Both the position numbers and the translations under genes were made by a program. From Shouchella shacheensis (GTDB lineage Bacteria > Bacillota > Bacilli > Bacillales > Bacillaceae_D), in contig NZ_KQ947396.1 of the NCBI RefSeq assembly GCF_001484965.1, forward strand, positions 37,266-97,024: a stretch of DNA of 59,759 nucleotides. The letters run 5' to 3'. Positions 7,918 through 17,516 of the stretch are shown here, in pieces. Position 1 is the stretch's first letter, and every line of letters begins with the position of its first letter. The notes under the pieces were generated by a model. That model was not told where the DNA came from, ran no database searches, and worked only from the letters and a program-made list of their open reading frames with translations.

Positions 7918-10311
7918 TTAAAAATCCAACTCTGCTAAAACATAGTCTGTTTGACCGTTAGCTGTGGCAAATACGGCCACATAGTTCCCATTTTCGATCA
8001 CTTCACCTGTAGCGATGGTTCCATCCCACTCGATCGTATTATACCCTTCTGAAAGGTCTTCAGTGGAAGGACCTGCTCCCAGTGGCTGCAAGTTTTCATC
8101 ATAAGCAGCAACTTGGACGGTATCAGCGCCTCCTGGCAAGTAGAAGTTCAGCGCAAAGCCCTCGCTTGCTTCAGAGACAGCCAAGCTGGTCACACGCGGA
8201 TAGTCTGGCTCTTGCACAAAGAGAATCGTAGGCACTTCAAACGTTTCTTCCCCATCGCTAATGCGAATCATTCCTTCATAATACCCCTGCTCCAACTGGG
8301 AAGCGTTCACTTGTACGTTCATGTTGACTTTCTGAGATTTGCCCGGTTGCACATTCAAGTTATTGCTTGTGTTTACTCTGATCCCCTGCGGATCTCCCTT
8401 AAACTCTACGTCAAACGAATACCGTTTGCGTTCATCGGATAAGTTTTTAATTTCAAAGTGTTGACGTTCCACCTGACGCCCGTTGTCTTTAGCAAATTTT
8501 CCAAACGAATAACTCCCTGGCACAGCCAATGTTTTTGTTTGGATGGCCTCCGGCACACGAATGCTGCCTGCTCCTTGCGTGTTATGAGCATACATAGTCC
8601 CGTCCGGATCAGTAATACGTTCCGCGGTGTTCATGAGACTCGCTTTCACTTCCTCCACACCCCAGTCAGGATGAGCTTCCAGAATGAGAGCTGCTGCTCC
8701 AGCAACGTGAGGGGCAGCCATACTCGTCCCTTGTAGAGCTGCATACCCGTGTGGATTTTCAGGGTTATGCGTTGGGACCGTACTTGTAATGTTCACACCG
8801 GGCGCAACCACATCCGGTTTGATCATCCAAGTGTCCATGACCGGGCCTCTGGAAGAAAAGTCAGCCACAGATTCCCCTACTTCTCCTGCTTCTTCGATAG
8901 AGATGGTGATGGTGTTATTTCCCGCTTCCAGTTCATCGAGCATCTTTTGACCGTCCACATTATTCAGCATCACTGTAGGTAGAGCCAAGCTAGGGATATA
9001 AGGCATATCTCCATCTACATTATTATACATAATGACACCCGCTGCTCCGGCTTCCTTCGCATTGTCGACTTTCTCGACAAAAGGAAGATCGCCACGGCTG
9101 ATCAGGGCCACTTTCCCTTCTACATCTACGCCTTCAAAGTCTTCCGTAAAGGCTAGTCCTACATCCACAAGTTCATAGTCATTGCCATCTAGCTGCGTAA
9201 TGCCTTCCTCCGGACCCGGACCCATTACAGCTGCGCTCGGGTAAGAGACACCTCCGTCCGTCTCCACCTGTGCATTAAATACCGCATATGGCAGTTGCGT
9301 AGCGCCTACGGAAATGGCATCACGAGACGTACCAGGAGAACCGACTGTCCACTCTGCTGGGCCTGCGTTTCCGTTTGACGTGACGGCCATCACTCCTTCT
9401 GCCATCGCTCGATCTAGAGCCAAGCTCGTGGCGAAGTCCGGATCATTCAACGTATTGCCGAGAGAGAGGTTCATGACGTCCGCTCCGTCCTGCACCGCCT
9501 GTTCAATACCGGCGATCACATTGGCCGTCGAGCCACTGCCTCCAGGCCCTAGCACACGATAGGCAAGCAGCGTCGCATCCGGAGCTACACCTTTAATTTC
9601 ACCGTTTGCAGCTACCGTTCCCGCAACGTGGGAGCCATGATTCGTGGCGTTTCCTCTCGGGTCACCAGGCGGCGTCTCTTGCGGATCATCGTCATTATCT
9701 ACAAGGTCCCGTCCTTTGTAATCACCAAAAGCATGTGCCAAATCAGGGTGGGTATAGTCCACACCCGTGTCGATGATAGCAACGGTAACTTCTTCACCTG
9801 TGTAGCCTAGATCCTCCCATACCTCATTCGCCCCAATAAAAGGCGCGCTGTCAAACATGTATGGAACAGCATCATCAGGGGCTGTTTCCATTTCCGGCAC
9901 TTCGTATTCCACGTCAGGGTAGACGGCTCTAACCTCTTCATGGGAGAGAATATACTGAATCTCATTTGCCGGAAGCTCCACAGAGAGGCCTGACAACAAG
10001 TAGTCATACTCCTGCTTAACTTCTACATTGCCAACCTCATCCTCTAGGTCTGCGACAAGTTGATTTCTTTTGCTTTCGATCTCCGACTCGCTTTGAGCTT
10101 GTCCATTTTGCTTCGCTTCAACGACCGCTTCTTCCTTCAATTCAACAATGACCGTCGTTGGTTCCGTTGATGAAACGTCAATCGTCCCATACAATTCCGC
10201 CAACTCCGGCGTACCTCCGTCCCCTTGATTGGCGAACGCCGAGCCAAAGGGCGACAATGCAAATAAAAGTGCTAATACGACGATAAATGGTTTCTTATTC
10301 GTAAAATACAA
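7918..10311 (-). CDS. Secreted subtilisin-family serine protease, Vpr-like, with PA domain
   Basis: A 797-residue exoprotease. It has a signal peptide (FIVVLALLFALSPFGSAFA), an I9 propeptide (about 45-145), and an S8 catalytic domain with Asp in IIDTGVDYTHPDL, His in NHGSHVAGTV and Ser in LQGTSMAAPHVAG. A protease-associated insert (VALISRGDLPFVEK..GAAGVIMYNN) lies before the catalytic Ser. Further regions are an Fn3-like domain (about 610-690) and a C-terminal FlgD-like Ig domain (IEWDGTIATGEVIENGNYVAVF). The triad is complete, so it is probably active. It resembles B. subtilis Vpr (minor extracellular protease) but sits between yvjA and prfB, where B. subtilis has none, so it looks like a local insertion. 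Confidence 0.92.
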   Translation of the reverse strand: MYFTNKKPFIVVLALLFALSPFGSAFANQGDGGTPELAELYGTIDVSSTEPTTVIVELKEEAVVEAKQNGQAQSESEIESKRNQLVADLEDEVGNVEVKQEYDYLLSGLSVELPANEIQYILSHEEVRAVYPDVEYEVPEMETAPDDAVPYMFDSAPFIGANEVWEDLGYTGEEVTVAIIDTGVDYTHPDLAHAFGDYKGRDLVDNDDDPQETPPGDPRGNATNHGSHVAGTVAANGEIKGVAPDATLLAYRVLGPGGSGSTANVIAGIEQAVQDGADVMNLSLGNTLNDPDFATSLALDRAMAEGVMAVTSNGNAGPAEWTVGSPGTSRDAISVGATQLPYAVFNAQVETDGGVSYPSAAVMGPGPEEGITQLDGNDYELVDVGLAFTEDFEGVDVEGKVALISRGDLPFVEKVDNAKEAGAAGVIMYNNVDGDMPYIPSLALPTVMLNNVDGQKMLDELEAGNNTITISIEEAGEVGESVADFSSRGPVMDTWMIKPDVVAPGVNITSTVPTHNPENPHGYAALQGTSMAAPHVAGAAALILEAHPDWGVEEVKASLMNTAERITDPDGTMYAHNTQGAGSIRVPEAIQTKTLAVPGSYSFGKFAKDNGRQVERQHFEIKNLSDERKRYSFDVEFKGDPQGIRVNTSNNLNVQPGKSQKVNMNVQVNASQLEQGYYEGMIRISDGEETFEVPTILFVQEPDYPRVTSLAVSEASEGFALNFYLPGGADTVQVAAYDENLQPLGAGPSTEDLSEGYNTIEWDGTIATGEVIENGNYVAVFATANGQTDYVLAELDF

Positions 10312-10494
10312 ACCCTATTCCCCTCTTTCTAACTAGATTTTATCTGGCTAATTTTTAAAAAACAACATGGCCTCCTTTCTCATTTGCGAAAGCTAAGAAG
10401 GTTCTGAAAGAGGAACCTATGAATCTATTATACTGGAGAAACCATTTCGTTTCTCTAATGATTTCGTTAGCTTTTCGTACCAGTTTATTGCACT

Positions 10495-10550
10495 AAAAAA
10501 GACTATTTACCCGTGTGCTTTTCCTAAATGAGGGCATATAGTCCTTTTTT
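10495..10550. terminator. Bidirectional terminator-like hairpin between subtilase and prfB
   Basis: AAAAAAGACTAT and ATAGTCCTTTTTT form the stem ends around a ~27-nt loop, with T-runs on both strands. Confidence 0.6.
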
Positions 10551-10563
10551 CGGTATGTGAACT

Positions 10564-10686
10564 GAAAAGCGCAGGCGCCCTGCTCACGAGCGACAAGTTC
10601 TGGAGCGCCGTCAGTATCAAGCCCGGTCTTGGCTTGATCTGGCGGCGTGAAGAAACCTCGAGCGAGTGGGCGCCGCAGCTAGACAA
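10564..10686 (+). repeat. Dispersed palindromic repeat, type B (copy 3)
   Basis: Outer GGCGCCC/GGGCGCC arms are perfectly complementary in this copy; the centre is ATCAAGCC/GGCTTGAT. It is followed directly by type A. Confidence 0.86.
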
Positions 10687-10809
10687 GAAAAGCGCAGGTG
10701 GGTTGATCAGGAGCGAGAATTTTGGAGACCTGACAAAAGAAATCCCGATCTTGGATTTCGTTGTCAGGACGAAAAATCTCGACGCTCCTACCCGCCGGAG
10801 CTAGACACG
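10687..10809 (+). repeat. Dispersed palindromic repeat, type A (copy 4)
   Basis: AAAAGCGCAGGTGGGTTG to CTACCCGCCGGAGCTAGACA, inner stem CCTGAC/GTCAGG. It lies immediately downstream of prfB, joined to type B on the left and a deleted copy on the right. Confidence 0.87.
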
Positions 10810-10850
10810 AAAAGCGCAGGCGGATGGGCAGGAGCGAGACAAAAAAAAGA
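10810..10850 (+). repeat. Internally deleted derivative of the A/B repeat
   Basis: Keeps the left end AAAAGCGCAGGCGG and a GGAGCGAGAC right part but lacks the whole central stem-loop, as expected from deletion of the hairpin. Confidence 0.6.
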
Positions 10851-10884
10851 GATCGCCGTAAAACAGCAACCTCTCTCCTCTTTC
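10843..10884 (-). terminator. Terminator after prfB
   Basis: Minus-strand stem AGAGA..TTGC/GCGA.TCTCT with an eight-T tail, just past the prfB stop. Confidence 0.6.
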
Positions 10885-11989
10885 TTATACAGACATCGAT
10901 TGGCGCAAATAGGCATCGATAAAGCCATCGAGTTCTCCGTCCATCACCGCATTCGTATTGCCGACTTCAAAATTGGTGCGGTGGTCTTTGACCATCGAGT
11001 ACGGATGGAACACATACGAGCGAATCTGGCTTCCCCACCCAATCTCTTTTTGCTCGCCGCGAATTTCCGCAAGCTCCTGTTCCTGCTCTTCAATCCGACG
11101 CTGATAGAGTTTCGCTTTCATCATTTTCATCGCTTGCTCGCGGTTTTTAATTTGCGAGCGCTCACTTTGGCAGGTGACAACCGTATTCGTTGGCAAATGC
11201 GTGATTCGGACCGCCGAATCAGTGGTATTGACGTGCTGTCCACCTGCGCCGCTGGCTCGGTACGTATCAATCTTTAACTCTTCTGTGTTAACTTCAATGT
11301 CAATGGTATCATCAAGTTCCGGCATTAACTCACACGACACAAAGGACGTATGGCGTCGACCGGAGGAATCAAACGGCGAAATGCGCACAAGACGGTGGAC
11401 ACCTTTTTCTGCTTTCAAATAGCCGTAAGCGTTATGGCCTTTAATTAGAAGCGTCACGCTTTTTACACCAGCTTCATCTCCTGGGAGGTAGTCAAGCGTT
11501 TCGACGCTGAACCCTCGCTGTTCCGCCCAGCGCGTATACATACGAAGCAGCATCGCTGCCCAGTCCTGGGACTCGGTCCCCCCGGCACCTGGATGCAGCT
11601 CAAGAATGGCATTGTTCTTGTCATAGGGCTCGCTTAATAAAAGCTGTAGCTCAAAGTTATTGACTTTAGAAATCAGCGACGTAACACCACTCTCAAGTTC
11701 TGAGGCCAGTTCCGCATCGCCCTCTTCTTTCACTAGCTCGTACGACACTTCGAGATCCTCATAAGCGGACTCTAAATCTCGAAACGTATACGCCTGCTCC
11801 TTCAGGCCATTCGTTTCATTAATCACCTTCTGTGCGGTTTCCTGATCGTTCCAAAATTCCGGGTCCGTCATTTTTTCTTCAAGCTCGGCAATTCTCTCTT
11901 CCTTTTCTTCTAAGTCAAAGAGACCCCCTAAACTCTGATAGTCGCTTCTCTATTGTCGTCAGCTCTTGCTTTATTTCCGTTAAATCCAT
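10885..11989 (-). CDS. prfB: Peptide chain release factor 2, with +1 programmed frameshift
   Basis: RF2 terminates translation at UGA and UAA. It has the anticodon-like SPF tripeptide ([10 protein letters not shown]) and the catalytic GGQ ([12 protein letters not shown]). The first 24 codons start at ATG 11989 with GAGGTG 6 nt upstream and are closed by an in-frame TGA at 11915-11917. The slippery CTT-TGA-C context, with AGGGGG just upstream, is the classic autoregulatory +1 frameshift site. After the shift the frame continues from 11916 to the stop at 10885, giving 367 residues. It is not a pseudogene. It lies 32 bp downstream of secA, as in B. subtilis. Confidence 0.97.
11910..11930 (-). 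promoter_or_regulatory. prfB programmed +1 frameshift site
   Basis: On the minus strand AGGGGGTCTCTTTGAC: an internal Shine-Dalgarno-like AGGGGG 3 nt before the slippery CUU codon, followed by UGA C. Established RF2 autoregulation: low RF2 lets the ribosome slip +1. Confidence 0.95.
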
Positions 11990-12021
11990 CTCGACACCTC
12001 AAGTTACGGCGGACAAACCCT

Positions 12022-14544
12022 TTAGGCGCTTGCGCCGCAGCAATTTTTGTATTTCTTTCCACTTCCGCAAATACACGGATCGTTTCGTCCAATCGTTTCA
12101 CCTTTGCGAATCGGCTTTCGTCTCGGTTGCTTCTCCTGCTCTTCACCCGTGGGACGAACCGCTTTTCCTTCAGCCACTTTTTGTCGCTCAAGGTTTTGCT
12201 GTACCTGGGCTTTCATAATGTACATGGAGACTTCATCTTCAATTTCAGCTACCATGGCCTCGAACATGCTAAACCCTTCGAAACGATATTCACGCAAAGG
12301 ATCGTTCTGACCATAGGCCCGAAGGTGAATCCCTTGTCTGAGCTGATCCATCTGATCAATATGATTCATCCACTTTCGGTCGACGGTACGAAGCACGATC
12401 ACCTTCTCAAACTCACGCATATGCTCTTCCGTTACTTCTTGCTGCTTCGCGTTGTACGCTTGCATGACTTTGTCATTGAGAATTTCAATGATTTCATCCT
12501 GCTCTTTACCTTTAATTTCTTGTTCTGCGAGCTCATCATCTCCAAGAAGTTGAGAGTTCATATAAGAAACAATCGCTGCGAGGTCCCAGTCTTCCTGAAC
12601 TTCTGCTTCAGGTGTATGCAGCTGCACCGTGCGCTCCACCGTCGATTTCATCATGTTTTCAACGATAGCCTTCAAGTTGTCCGCCTCAATGACTTCCATC
12701 CGCTGCTTGTATATGATTTCGCGCTGTTCACGCATCACGTCATCATACTGCAAGACTTGCTTCCGCGCATCAAAGTTGTTTCCTTCCACTCGTTTCTGGG
12801 CGGTCTCCACCGCACGAGAAACAAGCTTTGATTCGATCGGCTGATCTTCCTCCATGCCGAGCCTCTCCATCATTGAGCGCATATTATCGGAGCCAAAGCG
12901 ACGCATGAGCTCATCTTCCATCGACAAATAGAACTGGGAGGAGCCTACATCCCCTTGCCGTCCGGCACGCCCACGCAACTGGTTGTCAATCCGTCTGCTT
13001 TCATGGCGTTCTGTGCCAAGCACATGCAGACCGCCAATCTCTTTAACACCGTCGCCAAGCTTAATATCGGTCCCTCGTCCAGCCATGTTGGTCGCAATCG
13101 TCACCGATCCCTTGTGGCCAGCTCGCTCAATAATTTCCGCTTCGCTCTCATGGTTTTTTGCGTTTAACACATGATGCCTAATCCGCTTTTTCGCAAGCAT
13201 CTTGGAAACAAGCTCAGACGTTTCAACACTCACAGTCCCGACAAGCACAGGCTGCCCCTTTTTATACAGCTCCTCGATCTCTTGCACCACCGCTTTAAAC
13301 TTCGCTTCCATTGTTTTGTAAATGAGATCGGCCTTGTCCTCACGAGCAATCGGCTTGTTTGTTGGAACGACCATCACATCCATCCCGTAAATATTACGGA
13401 ATTCCTCTTCTTCCGTTTTCGCCGTCCCTGTCATCCCGGCCAGCTTCTGATACATTCGAAAGTAGTTTTGAAACGTGGTTGATGCGAGAGTCATGCTTTC
13501 CTTTTGGATTTGCAGGCCTTCCTTCGCTTCAATCGCTTGGTGAAGACCATCGCTGTAGCGCCGCCCTTTCATCAAGCGACCGGTAAACTGGTCAACGATG
13601 ACAGCCTCTCCGTCCTCTACCACATAATCGCCATCGCGCTCCATCGCTACATGAGCCTTCAGCGCTTGCGTGATGTGATGGTTGAGTTGGACATGTTTTT
13701 GGTCATAAAGATTATCAATATTAAAGGCACGCTCAGCCTTATTGACCCCTTCCTCGGTCAGCTGAACGTTTTTCGTCTTCTCATCATACGTGTAGTCCTC
13801 TTCATTTTTAAGAACGCGCACAAAGGTATTCGCCTGTGCATAAAGCTGTGTTTTTCGTTCCACTGAGCCGGAGATAATCAGCGGCGTTCTTGCTTCATCA
13901 ACGAGAATAGAATCGACTTCGTCCACAAGCGCAAAGTTCAGCGGGCGCTGAACCATCTGTTCTTTGTACAGCACCATATTGTCACGCAAATAGTCAAACC
14001 CGAGCTCATTGTTTGTGCTGTAGGTCACATCTGCGGCGTAGGCGGCTTGTTTCTCCTCTCTGGACAAACCCGTTTCATTGAGCCCGACCGTCAGACCGAG
14101 AAACTGGAAAATACGTCCGTAATTTTCAAGGTCACGTCCAGCCAAGTAGTTGTTCACCGTGACAATATGCACACCTTTACGGGCGAGGGCTTGGACATAA
14201 ACAGCAATGGTACCGACAAGCGTCTTCCCTTCCCCTGTCTTCATCTCCGCAATGTTTCCTTGATGAAGAGCAAGAGCGCCAAGCAGTTGAACACGGTACG
14301 GATATTCGCCAAGCACACGGCCTGCGGCTTCACGAACGACAGCGAGTGCGGGCACGACAATATCATCTAGCTTGTCTCCGTCCTCCATTCGCTTCTGAAA
14401 TTCGACCGTTTTTTGTTTTAAGCCGTCATCAGAGAGTTTACGCATATCATCGGCTAATGCTTCAATTTGGTCCACGATTTTCTCATTTTTCTTTAGCTGC
14501 TTTTGGCTAGGATCACCAACCACTTTTTTTAATAACCCAAGCAT
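12022..14544 (-). CDS. secA: SecA preprotein translocase ATPase
   Basis: A 840-residue motor of the Sec export pathway at the cytoplasmic membrane. Visible: Walker [14 protein letters not shown]-like [17 protein letters not shown], helicase motif [24 protein letters not shown], and the C-terminal zinc/SecB-binding motif [13 protein letters not shown]. The start at 14544 ([11 protein letters not shown]) is chosen rather than a Met eight codons earlier: GAGGA lies 8 nt upstream and homologues begin MLG. It forms a secA-prfB pair, as in B. subtilis. Confidence 0.98.
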   Translation of the reverse strand: MLGLLKKVVGDPSQKQLKKNEKIVDQIEALADDMRKLSDDGLKQKTVEFQKRMEDGDKLDDIVVPALAVVREAAGRVLGEYPYRVQLLGALALHQGNIAEMKTGEGKTLVGTIAVYVQALARKGVHIVTVNNYLAGRDLENYGRIFQFLGLTVGLNETGLSREEKQAAYAADVTYSTNNELGFDYLRDNMVLYKEQMVQRPLNFALVDEVDSILVDEARTPLIISGSVERKTQLYAQANTFVRVLKNEEDYTYDEKTKNVQLTEEGVNKAERAFNIDNLYDQKHVQLNHHITQALKAHVAMERDGDYVVEDGEAVIVDQFTGRLMKGRRYSDGLHQAIEAKEGLQIQKESMTLASTTFQNYFRMYQKLAGMTGTAKTEEEEFRNIYGMDVMVVPTNKPIAREDKADLIYKTMEAKFKAVVQEIEELYKKGQPVLVGTVSVETSELVSKMLAKKRIRHHVLNAKNHESEAEIIERAGHKGSVTIATNMAGRGTDIKLGDGVKEIGGLHVLGTERHESRRIDNQLRGRAGRQGDVGSSQFYLSMEDELMRRFGSDNMRSMMERLGMEEDQPIESKLVSRAVETAQKRVEGNNFDARKQVLQYDDVMREQREIIYKQRMEVIEADNLKAIVENMMKSTVERTVQLHTPEAEVQEDWDLAAIVSYMNSQLLGDDELAEQEIKGKEQDEIIEILNDKVMQAYNAKQQEVTEEHMREFEKVIVLRTVDRKWMNHIDQMDQLRQGIHLRAYGQNDPLREYRFEGFSMFEAMVAEIEDEVSMYIMKAQVQQNLERQKVAEGKAVRPTGEEQEKQPRRKPIRKGETIGRNDPCICGSGKKYKNCCGASA

Positions 14545-14616
14545 CCAATCTTCCTCTCTTTGGCTCATCTATTTCCGTTAAAGCGTACTCTTTTGAAAGG
14601 AAATCCTGTACGCTAT

Positions 14617-14645
14617 AGTTTATCAGGTTCCATACCACCTTACAA
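14617..14645 (-). promoter_or_regulatory. Candidate sigma-A promoter of secA
   Basis: Minus strand TTGTAA, 17-bp spacer, TAAACT (with TGA just before the -10), about 75 bp upstream of the secA start. Confidence 0.55.
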
Positions 14646-14671
14646 GACAGGGCGTCCGCAAGTCCAAACGC

Positions 14672-14704
14672 GCACAAAGAAGCGCAACCGGAAGTCGGCT
14701 ACGC
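14672..14704 (-). terminator. Terminator after hpf
   Basis: Minus-strand stem GCGTAGCCG/CGGTTGCGC (9 bp including wobbles, loop of five) followed by TTCTTTGT. Confidence 0.6.
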
Positions 14705-14726
14705 CTTGATTATGTGAACTCTTCGC

Positions 14727-15287
14727 TTAGGCTTCAGATTCAATCAGCCCGTATTTCCCGTCTTTCCGACGATAGACAACATTGGTACTGCCGCTTTCAG
14801 CATCGGAGAAGACAAAGAAACTATGTCCAAGCATATCCATTTGCAAGATGGCTTCTTCAGCATCCATCGGCTTTAAGTTAAAACGCTTCGTACGTACCAC
14901 ATCCAGATCGTCCGAATCCTCTTCTTCCGATCCGTCACTGAGCGATTCTAGCTCATTTTTAAACATATATTTCAAGCTTCCTTCTTGACGAAACTTGCGG
15001 TTCACTTTCGTTTTGTGTTTGCGAATTTGCCGCTCTAACTTTTCTACAACGATGTCAATCGCTGCGTACATATCCGCATTGGTTTCTTCCCCACGTAGGA
15101 GCAGCTTCGGCATCGGAATGGTTACTTCGATACTGGACTCGCTGTTACCAAGAATTTGTAGCTTTACGTTTACATCCGCTATTGGGGTCGTGTCAAAATA
15201 TCTTTCGAGCTTGCCAACCTTTTTCTCGACATATTCTCGTATTGCTGGAGTTACTTCAATGTTTTCGCCACGAATATTATAATGCAT
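14727..15287 (-). CDS. hpf: Long-form ribosome hibernation promoting factor
   Basis: A 186-residue long HPF. The N-terminal HPF/RaiA domain (about 1-100; MHYNIRGENIEVTPAIREYVEKK) binds the 30S subunit. A C-terminal dimerisation domain (about 125-186; RTKRFNLKPMDAEEAILQMDMLGHSFFVF) joins two 70S ribosomes into 100S dimers. The equivalent B. subtilis gene (yvyD) sits next to secA and is induced by sigma-B and sigma-H; a strong sigma-B promoter is visible here. Confidence 0.96.
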   Translation of the reverse strand: MHYNIRGENIEVTPAIREYVEKKVGKLERYFDTTPIADVNVKLQILGNSESSIEVTIPMPKLLLRGEETNADMYAAIDIVVEKLERQIRKHKTKVNRKFRQEGSLKYMFKNELESLSDGSEEEDSDDLDVVRTKRFNLKPMDAEEAILQMDMLGHSFFVFSDAESGSTNVVYRRKDGKYGLIESEA

Positions 15288-15323
15288 TAAGAACTCCTCC
15301 TTTTCTACCCTACTTATTCTACA

Positions 15324-15349
15324 ATACCCTGGTCAAATCCTTTTTAAAC
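15324..15349 (-). promoter_or_regulatory. Sigma-B promoter of hpf
   Basis: Minus strand GTTTAA, 14-bp spacer, GGGTAT: an exact match to the B. subtilis sigma-B consensus, 37 bp before the hpf start. It predicts general-stress induction of ribosome hibernation. Confidence 0.8.
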
Positions 15350-15385
15350 CACGAAATGAAAAAGCCCCTCATTTAGTGAAAAACG

Positions 15386-15418
15386 CAAAAAACCCACCTC
15401 AAGAAACTTGAGATGGGA
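15386..15418 (-). terminator. Terminator after the cold-shock gene
   Basis: Minus strand CCCATCTCAAG-TTT-CTTGAGGTGGG, then TTTTTT: a nearly perfect 11-bp stem. Confidence 0.9.
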
Positions 15419-15458
15419 TCATAATTAGCTATTATTCAAATCCAATCAGGAATGTGAA

Positions 15459-15656
15459 TTAAAGCTTAACTACGTTGGCTGCTTGCGGTCCACGCGCGCC
15501 TTCAACGATTTCGAATTCTACGTCTTGACCTTCGTCAAGCGTTTTGAATCCTTCAGCGTTGATTGCAGAGAAGTGTACGAATACGTCGTCTCCATCTTCA
15601 CGCTCGATAAAACCGAAACCTTTTTCTGCATTAAACCATTTTACTTTTCCTTGCAT
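15459..15656 (-). CDS. cspD: Cold-shock protein
   Basis: A 65-residue single CSD domain with RNP1 KGFGFIE and RNP2 VFVHFSAI; a single-stranded nucleic-acid chaperone and antiterminator. The length and the C-terminal ANVVKL resemble B. subtilis CspD more than CspB, but the paralogue assignment is uncertain. It is monocistronic, with its own terminator. Confidence 0.94.
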   Translation of the reverse strand: MQGKVKWFNAEKGFGFIEREDGDDVFVHFSAINAEGFKTLDEGQDVEFEIVEGARGPQAANVVKL

Positions 15657-15912
15657 GCTTCACATTCCCTTCGTTACTGAAAATTCATTGTGGTGCTTTT
15701 TCCACAGTTTTTACTATAACAGCGAAGTTCTGCAAAGTCAAACCCTTATTCTTCATACATTTGAAAGAATGTTGTCTGATTTTGTCGAAGGAGATACGCT
15801 ACTTTTGAGAGCGCTTTCCATAACAAGGCGTTTTAGCCCCGAAATACCGACCAAATATACGCAAAATGTGTCGAATTTTTTTGGTGTTTTTGAGGTTATT
15901 TAACGATGAATC
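15657..15912. other. Intergenic region upstream of csp
   Basis: About 255 bp of AT-rich sequence that should hold the csp promoter and 5' leader on the minus strand. No RNA motif was recognised, and no gene is visible. Confidence 0.4.
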
Positions 15913-16035
15913 AAAAAGCGCAGGCGGGGTGCTCAGGAGCGAGAATTTTGGAGACCTGACCAAAAGAAAATCCCGATCTTGAATTTCGTTGTCAGCACGA
16001 AAGATCTAGACGCTCCTACCCGCCGGAGCAAGACG
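15913..16035 (+). repeat. Dispersed palindromic repeat, type A (copy 5)
   Basis: AAAAGCGCAGGCGGGGTG to CTACCCGCCGGAGCAAGACG, inner CTGAC/GTCAG with one lost outer pair. It is the only copy lying between two divergent genes. Confidence 0.85.
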
Positions 16036-16210
16036 AGGGGCATTCAAGTGAAGCACAACCATAGGCTTCTCTGTCTCCGCTGGTTAGTTCTATTTTCCTA
16101 TTTCTATTACCGAATAGCTTTGTTACAATGAAAGACATCCTTTGTAATGAAAATGTAACATAACTTTTTTCTTCTTTTTGGAACAGCTTTAATTTAGGAG
16201 TGGAACATAC

Positions 16211-17110
16211 ATGAAAAAAACGAGCTGGCTCTTCTTTGGTTTGGCTTCCGTTTTTATTCTTGCGGCATGCACGTCCAGTTCATCAGAGAATCTCGACGAA
16301 TTACACTCTCCCCATTCCGTAGACGAGGTAGAGTCTGCCGATTTGAACTCAGAAAACCTCTCTGCAGCTGATGTGATCCAGCAGTCGCTGGAAGTAGATG
16401 AGAAGATAACGAGCTTCTCAGCAAAAGTGCAAATGAAGGAATTTGCCTTTGATCAACGAGGAGACCCTATTTATGATGATTCATATAGCAATCGAGAGGT
16501 CGAGGGACGCCTCAGTTACCAAGAAAATCCGTCGATGCTCTCTACCAACTTTGTCACCACCCCATTGGGCAGTGACACCATTCAAGAGGAACATGTGGGC
16601 TATCTAACGGAGGACGGTTTTTATTCATACACCGAAGAAGACGGCTGGACCGTGTCGGACCCGGCACTGACTTCGGCATCCAAACATGCGAATCCCCTTG
16701 GGCTGACCCCTGACCAGCAGCTCTCTTTGTTACTAAGCGCCAAGGACTATTTAACGCTCGGTGAGGAAGAGGATATCTATACCATTTCCATTGAAGCGAA
16801 TAGCGAGGATCTTAAAAAAATTGCAAAACATCTCGAAATGCTTGGCATAAAGCTTTTCGACATCGTGGGAGGAAATACGGATGAATACTCAGTCGCCCAG
16901 CTGGATTACATGCTCTTCATCAACAAGGAAACATTCTTGCTAGAAGGAACGAACTCCGCCATTGAGGTGGATGTGAACCAAGAGGATGATGATCCGGTTA
17001 CCTTACGCCAAGAACTCTCCCTTGTGATGACGGATTACAATCATGAAACGAGCATTCAGCTGCCAGAGGAAGCAAAAGAGACCGCCTTGCAACAGGAAGA
17101 CCAGAATTAG
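16211..17110 (+). CDS. Lipoprotein, DUF6612-like (LppX/LolA-type fold)
   Basis: A 299-residue lipoprotein: signal peptide with lipobox LAAC (lipidated Cys at ~20), an acidic linker, then a domain beginning ADVIQQSLEVDEKITSFSAKVQMKEF. That opening is typical of Firmicute lipoproteins resembling the LolA/LppX beta-sheet fold. Function is unknown. It starts at ATG 16211 with AGGAG 8 nt upstream. It is monocistronic, between csp and fliT, on the opposite strand to both neighbours. Confidence 0.8.
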   Translation: MKKTSWLFFGLASVFILAACTSSSSENLDELHSPHSVDEVESADLNSENLSAADVIQQSLEVDEKITSFSAKVQMKEFAFDQRGDPIYDDSYSNREVEGRLSYQENPSMLSTNFVTTPLGSDTIQEEHVGYLTEDGFYSYTEEDGWTVSDPALTSASKHANPLGLTPDQQLSLLLSAKDYLTLGEEEDIYTISIEANSEDLKKIAKHLEMLGIKLFDIVGGNTDEYSVAQLDYMLFINKETFLLEGTNSAIEVDVNQEDDDPVTLRQELSLVMTDYNHETSIQLPEEAKETALQQEDQN

Positions 17111-17143
17111 CTCATGAGACATTGTCTCATGAGCTTCCTTTTC
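17109..17143 (+). terminator. Terminator after the lipoprotein gene
   Basis: Perfect stem AGCTCATGAGAC-att-GTCTCATGAGCT overlapping the stop codon, then TCCTTTTC. Confidence 0.85.
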
Positions 17144-17168
17144 GTACTAAACAGTGCATACTCCCTTA

Positions 17169-17516
17169 TCATACGCCTCTCTTATCCACATAAATACCAT
17201 CCGTTATTTGCGAAAAAGAATAGCGTTGATTCGATTTTCGTCGCAGGGAGAGTTCTTGAATGTCACGCTTGATCAGCGCCTGAATCGAGGTGAGTTCCTG
17301 CCTGAGCTCGTTGTCCAGTAGCAGCAACTCCCGGACCGCCTTTTCTTCACTGCTCATTTCCGGTGTGAGCGTCTTTAGCACCGCCTCTCTTTCCCCAAGC
17401 AAATCTCGCGCGGCCGCTAGAAACGTCTCTCGCTCATCATCAGAGGTTGGCAGTCCTGTGCGCAAAGATTCAAGAAGCCTGCGGGTCACTCTGTGCGCCT
17501 CCTCCATCCTTGTCAT
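17169..17516 (-). CDS. fliT: Flagellar protein FliT (chaperone-like)
   Basis: A 115-residue, mostly helical protein that overlaps fliS by 4 nt (ATGA). The C-terminus (RYSFSQITDGIYVDKRG) is typical of Bacillus FliT-type proteins, the export chaperone of the filament cap FliD. Weak sequence, strong position (fliD-fliS-fliT). Confidence 0.82.
   Translation of the reverse strand: MTRMEEAHRVTRRLLESLRTGLPTSDDERETFLAAARDLLGEREAVLKTLTPEMSSEEKAVRELLLLDNELRQELTSIQALIKRDIQELSLRRKSNQRYSFSQITDGIYVDKRGV

Noticed and set aside
10666-11277. 203-codon plus-strand reading frame crossing the repeat and the antisense of prfB
   Set aside because: No ribosome site; the second half is the exact antisense of conserved RF2 sequence and the first half is repeat DNA.
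11915-11989. In-frame stop near the prfB start suggesting a broken gene
   Set aside because: The CTT-TGA-C site with upstream AGGGGG is the conserved programmed frameshift of RF2.
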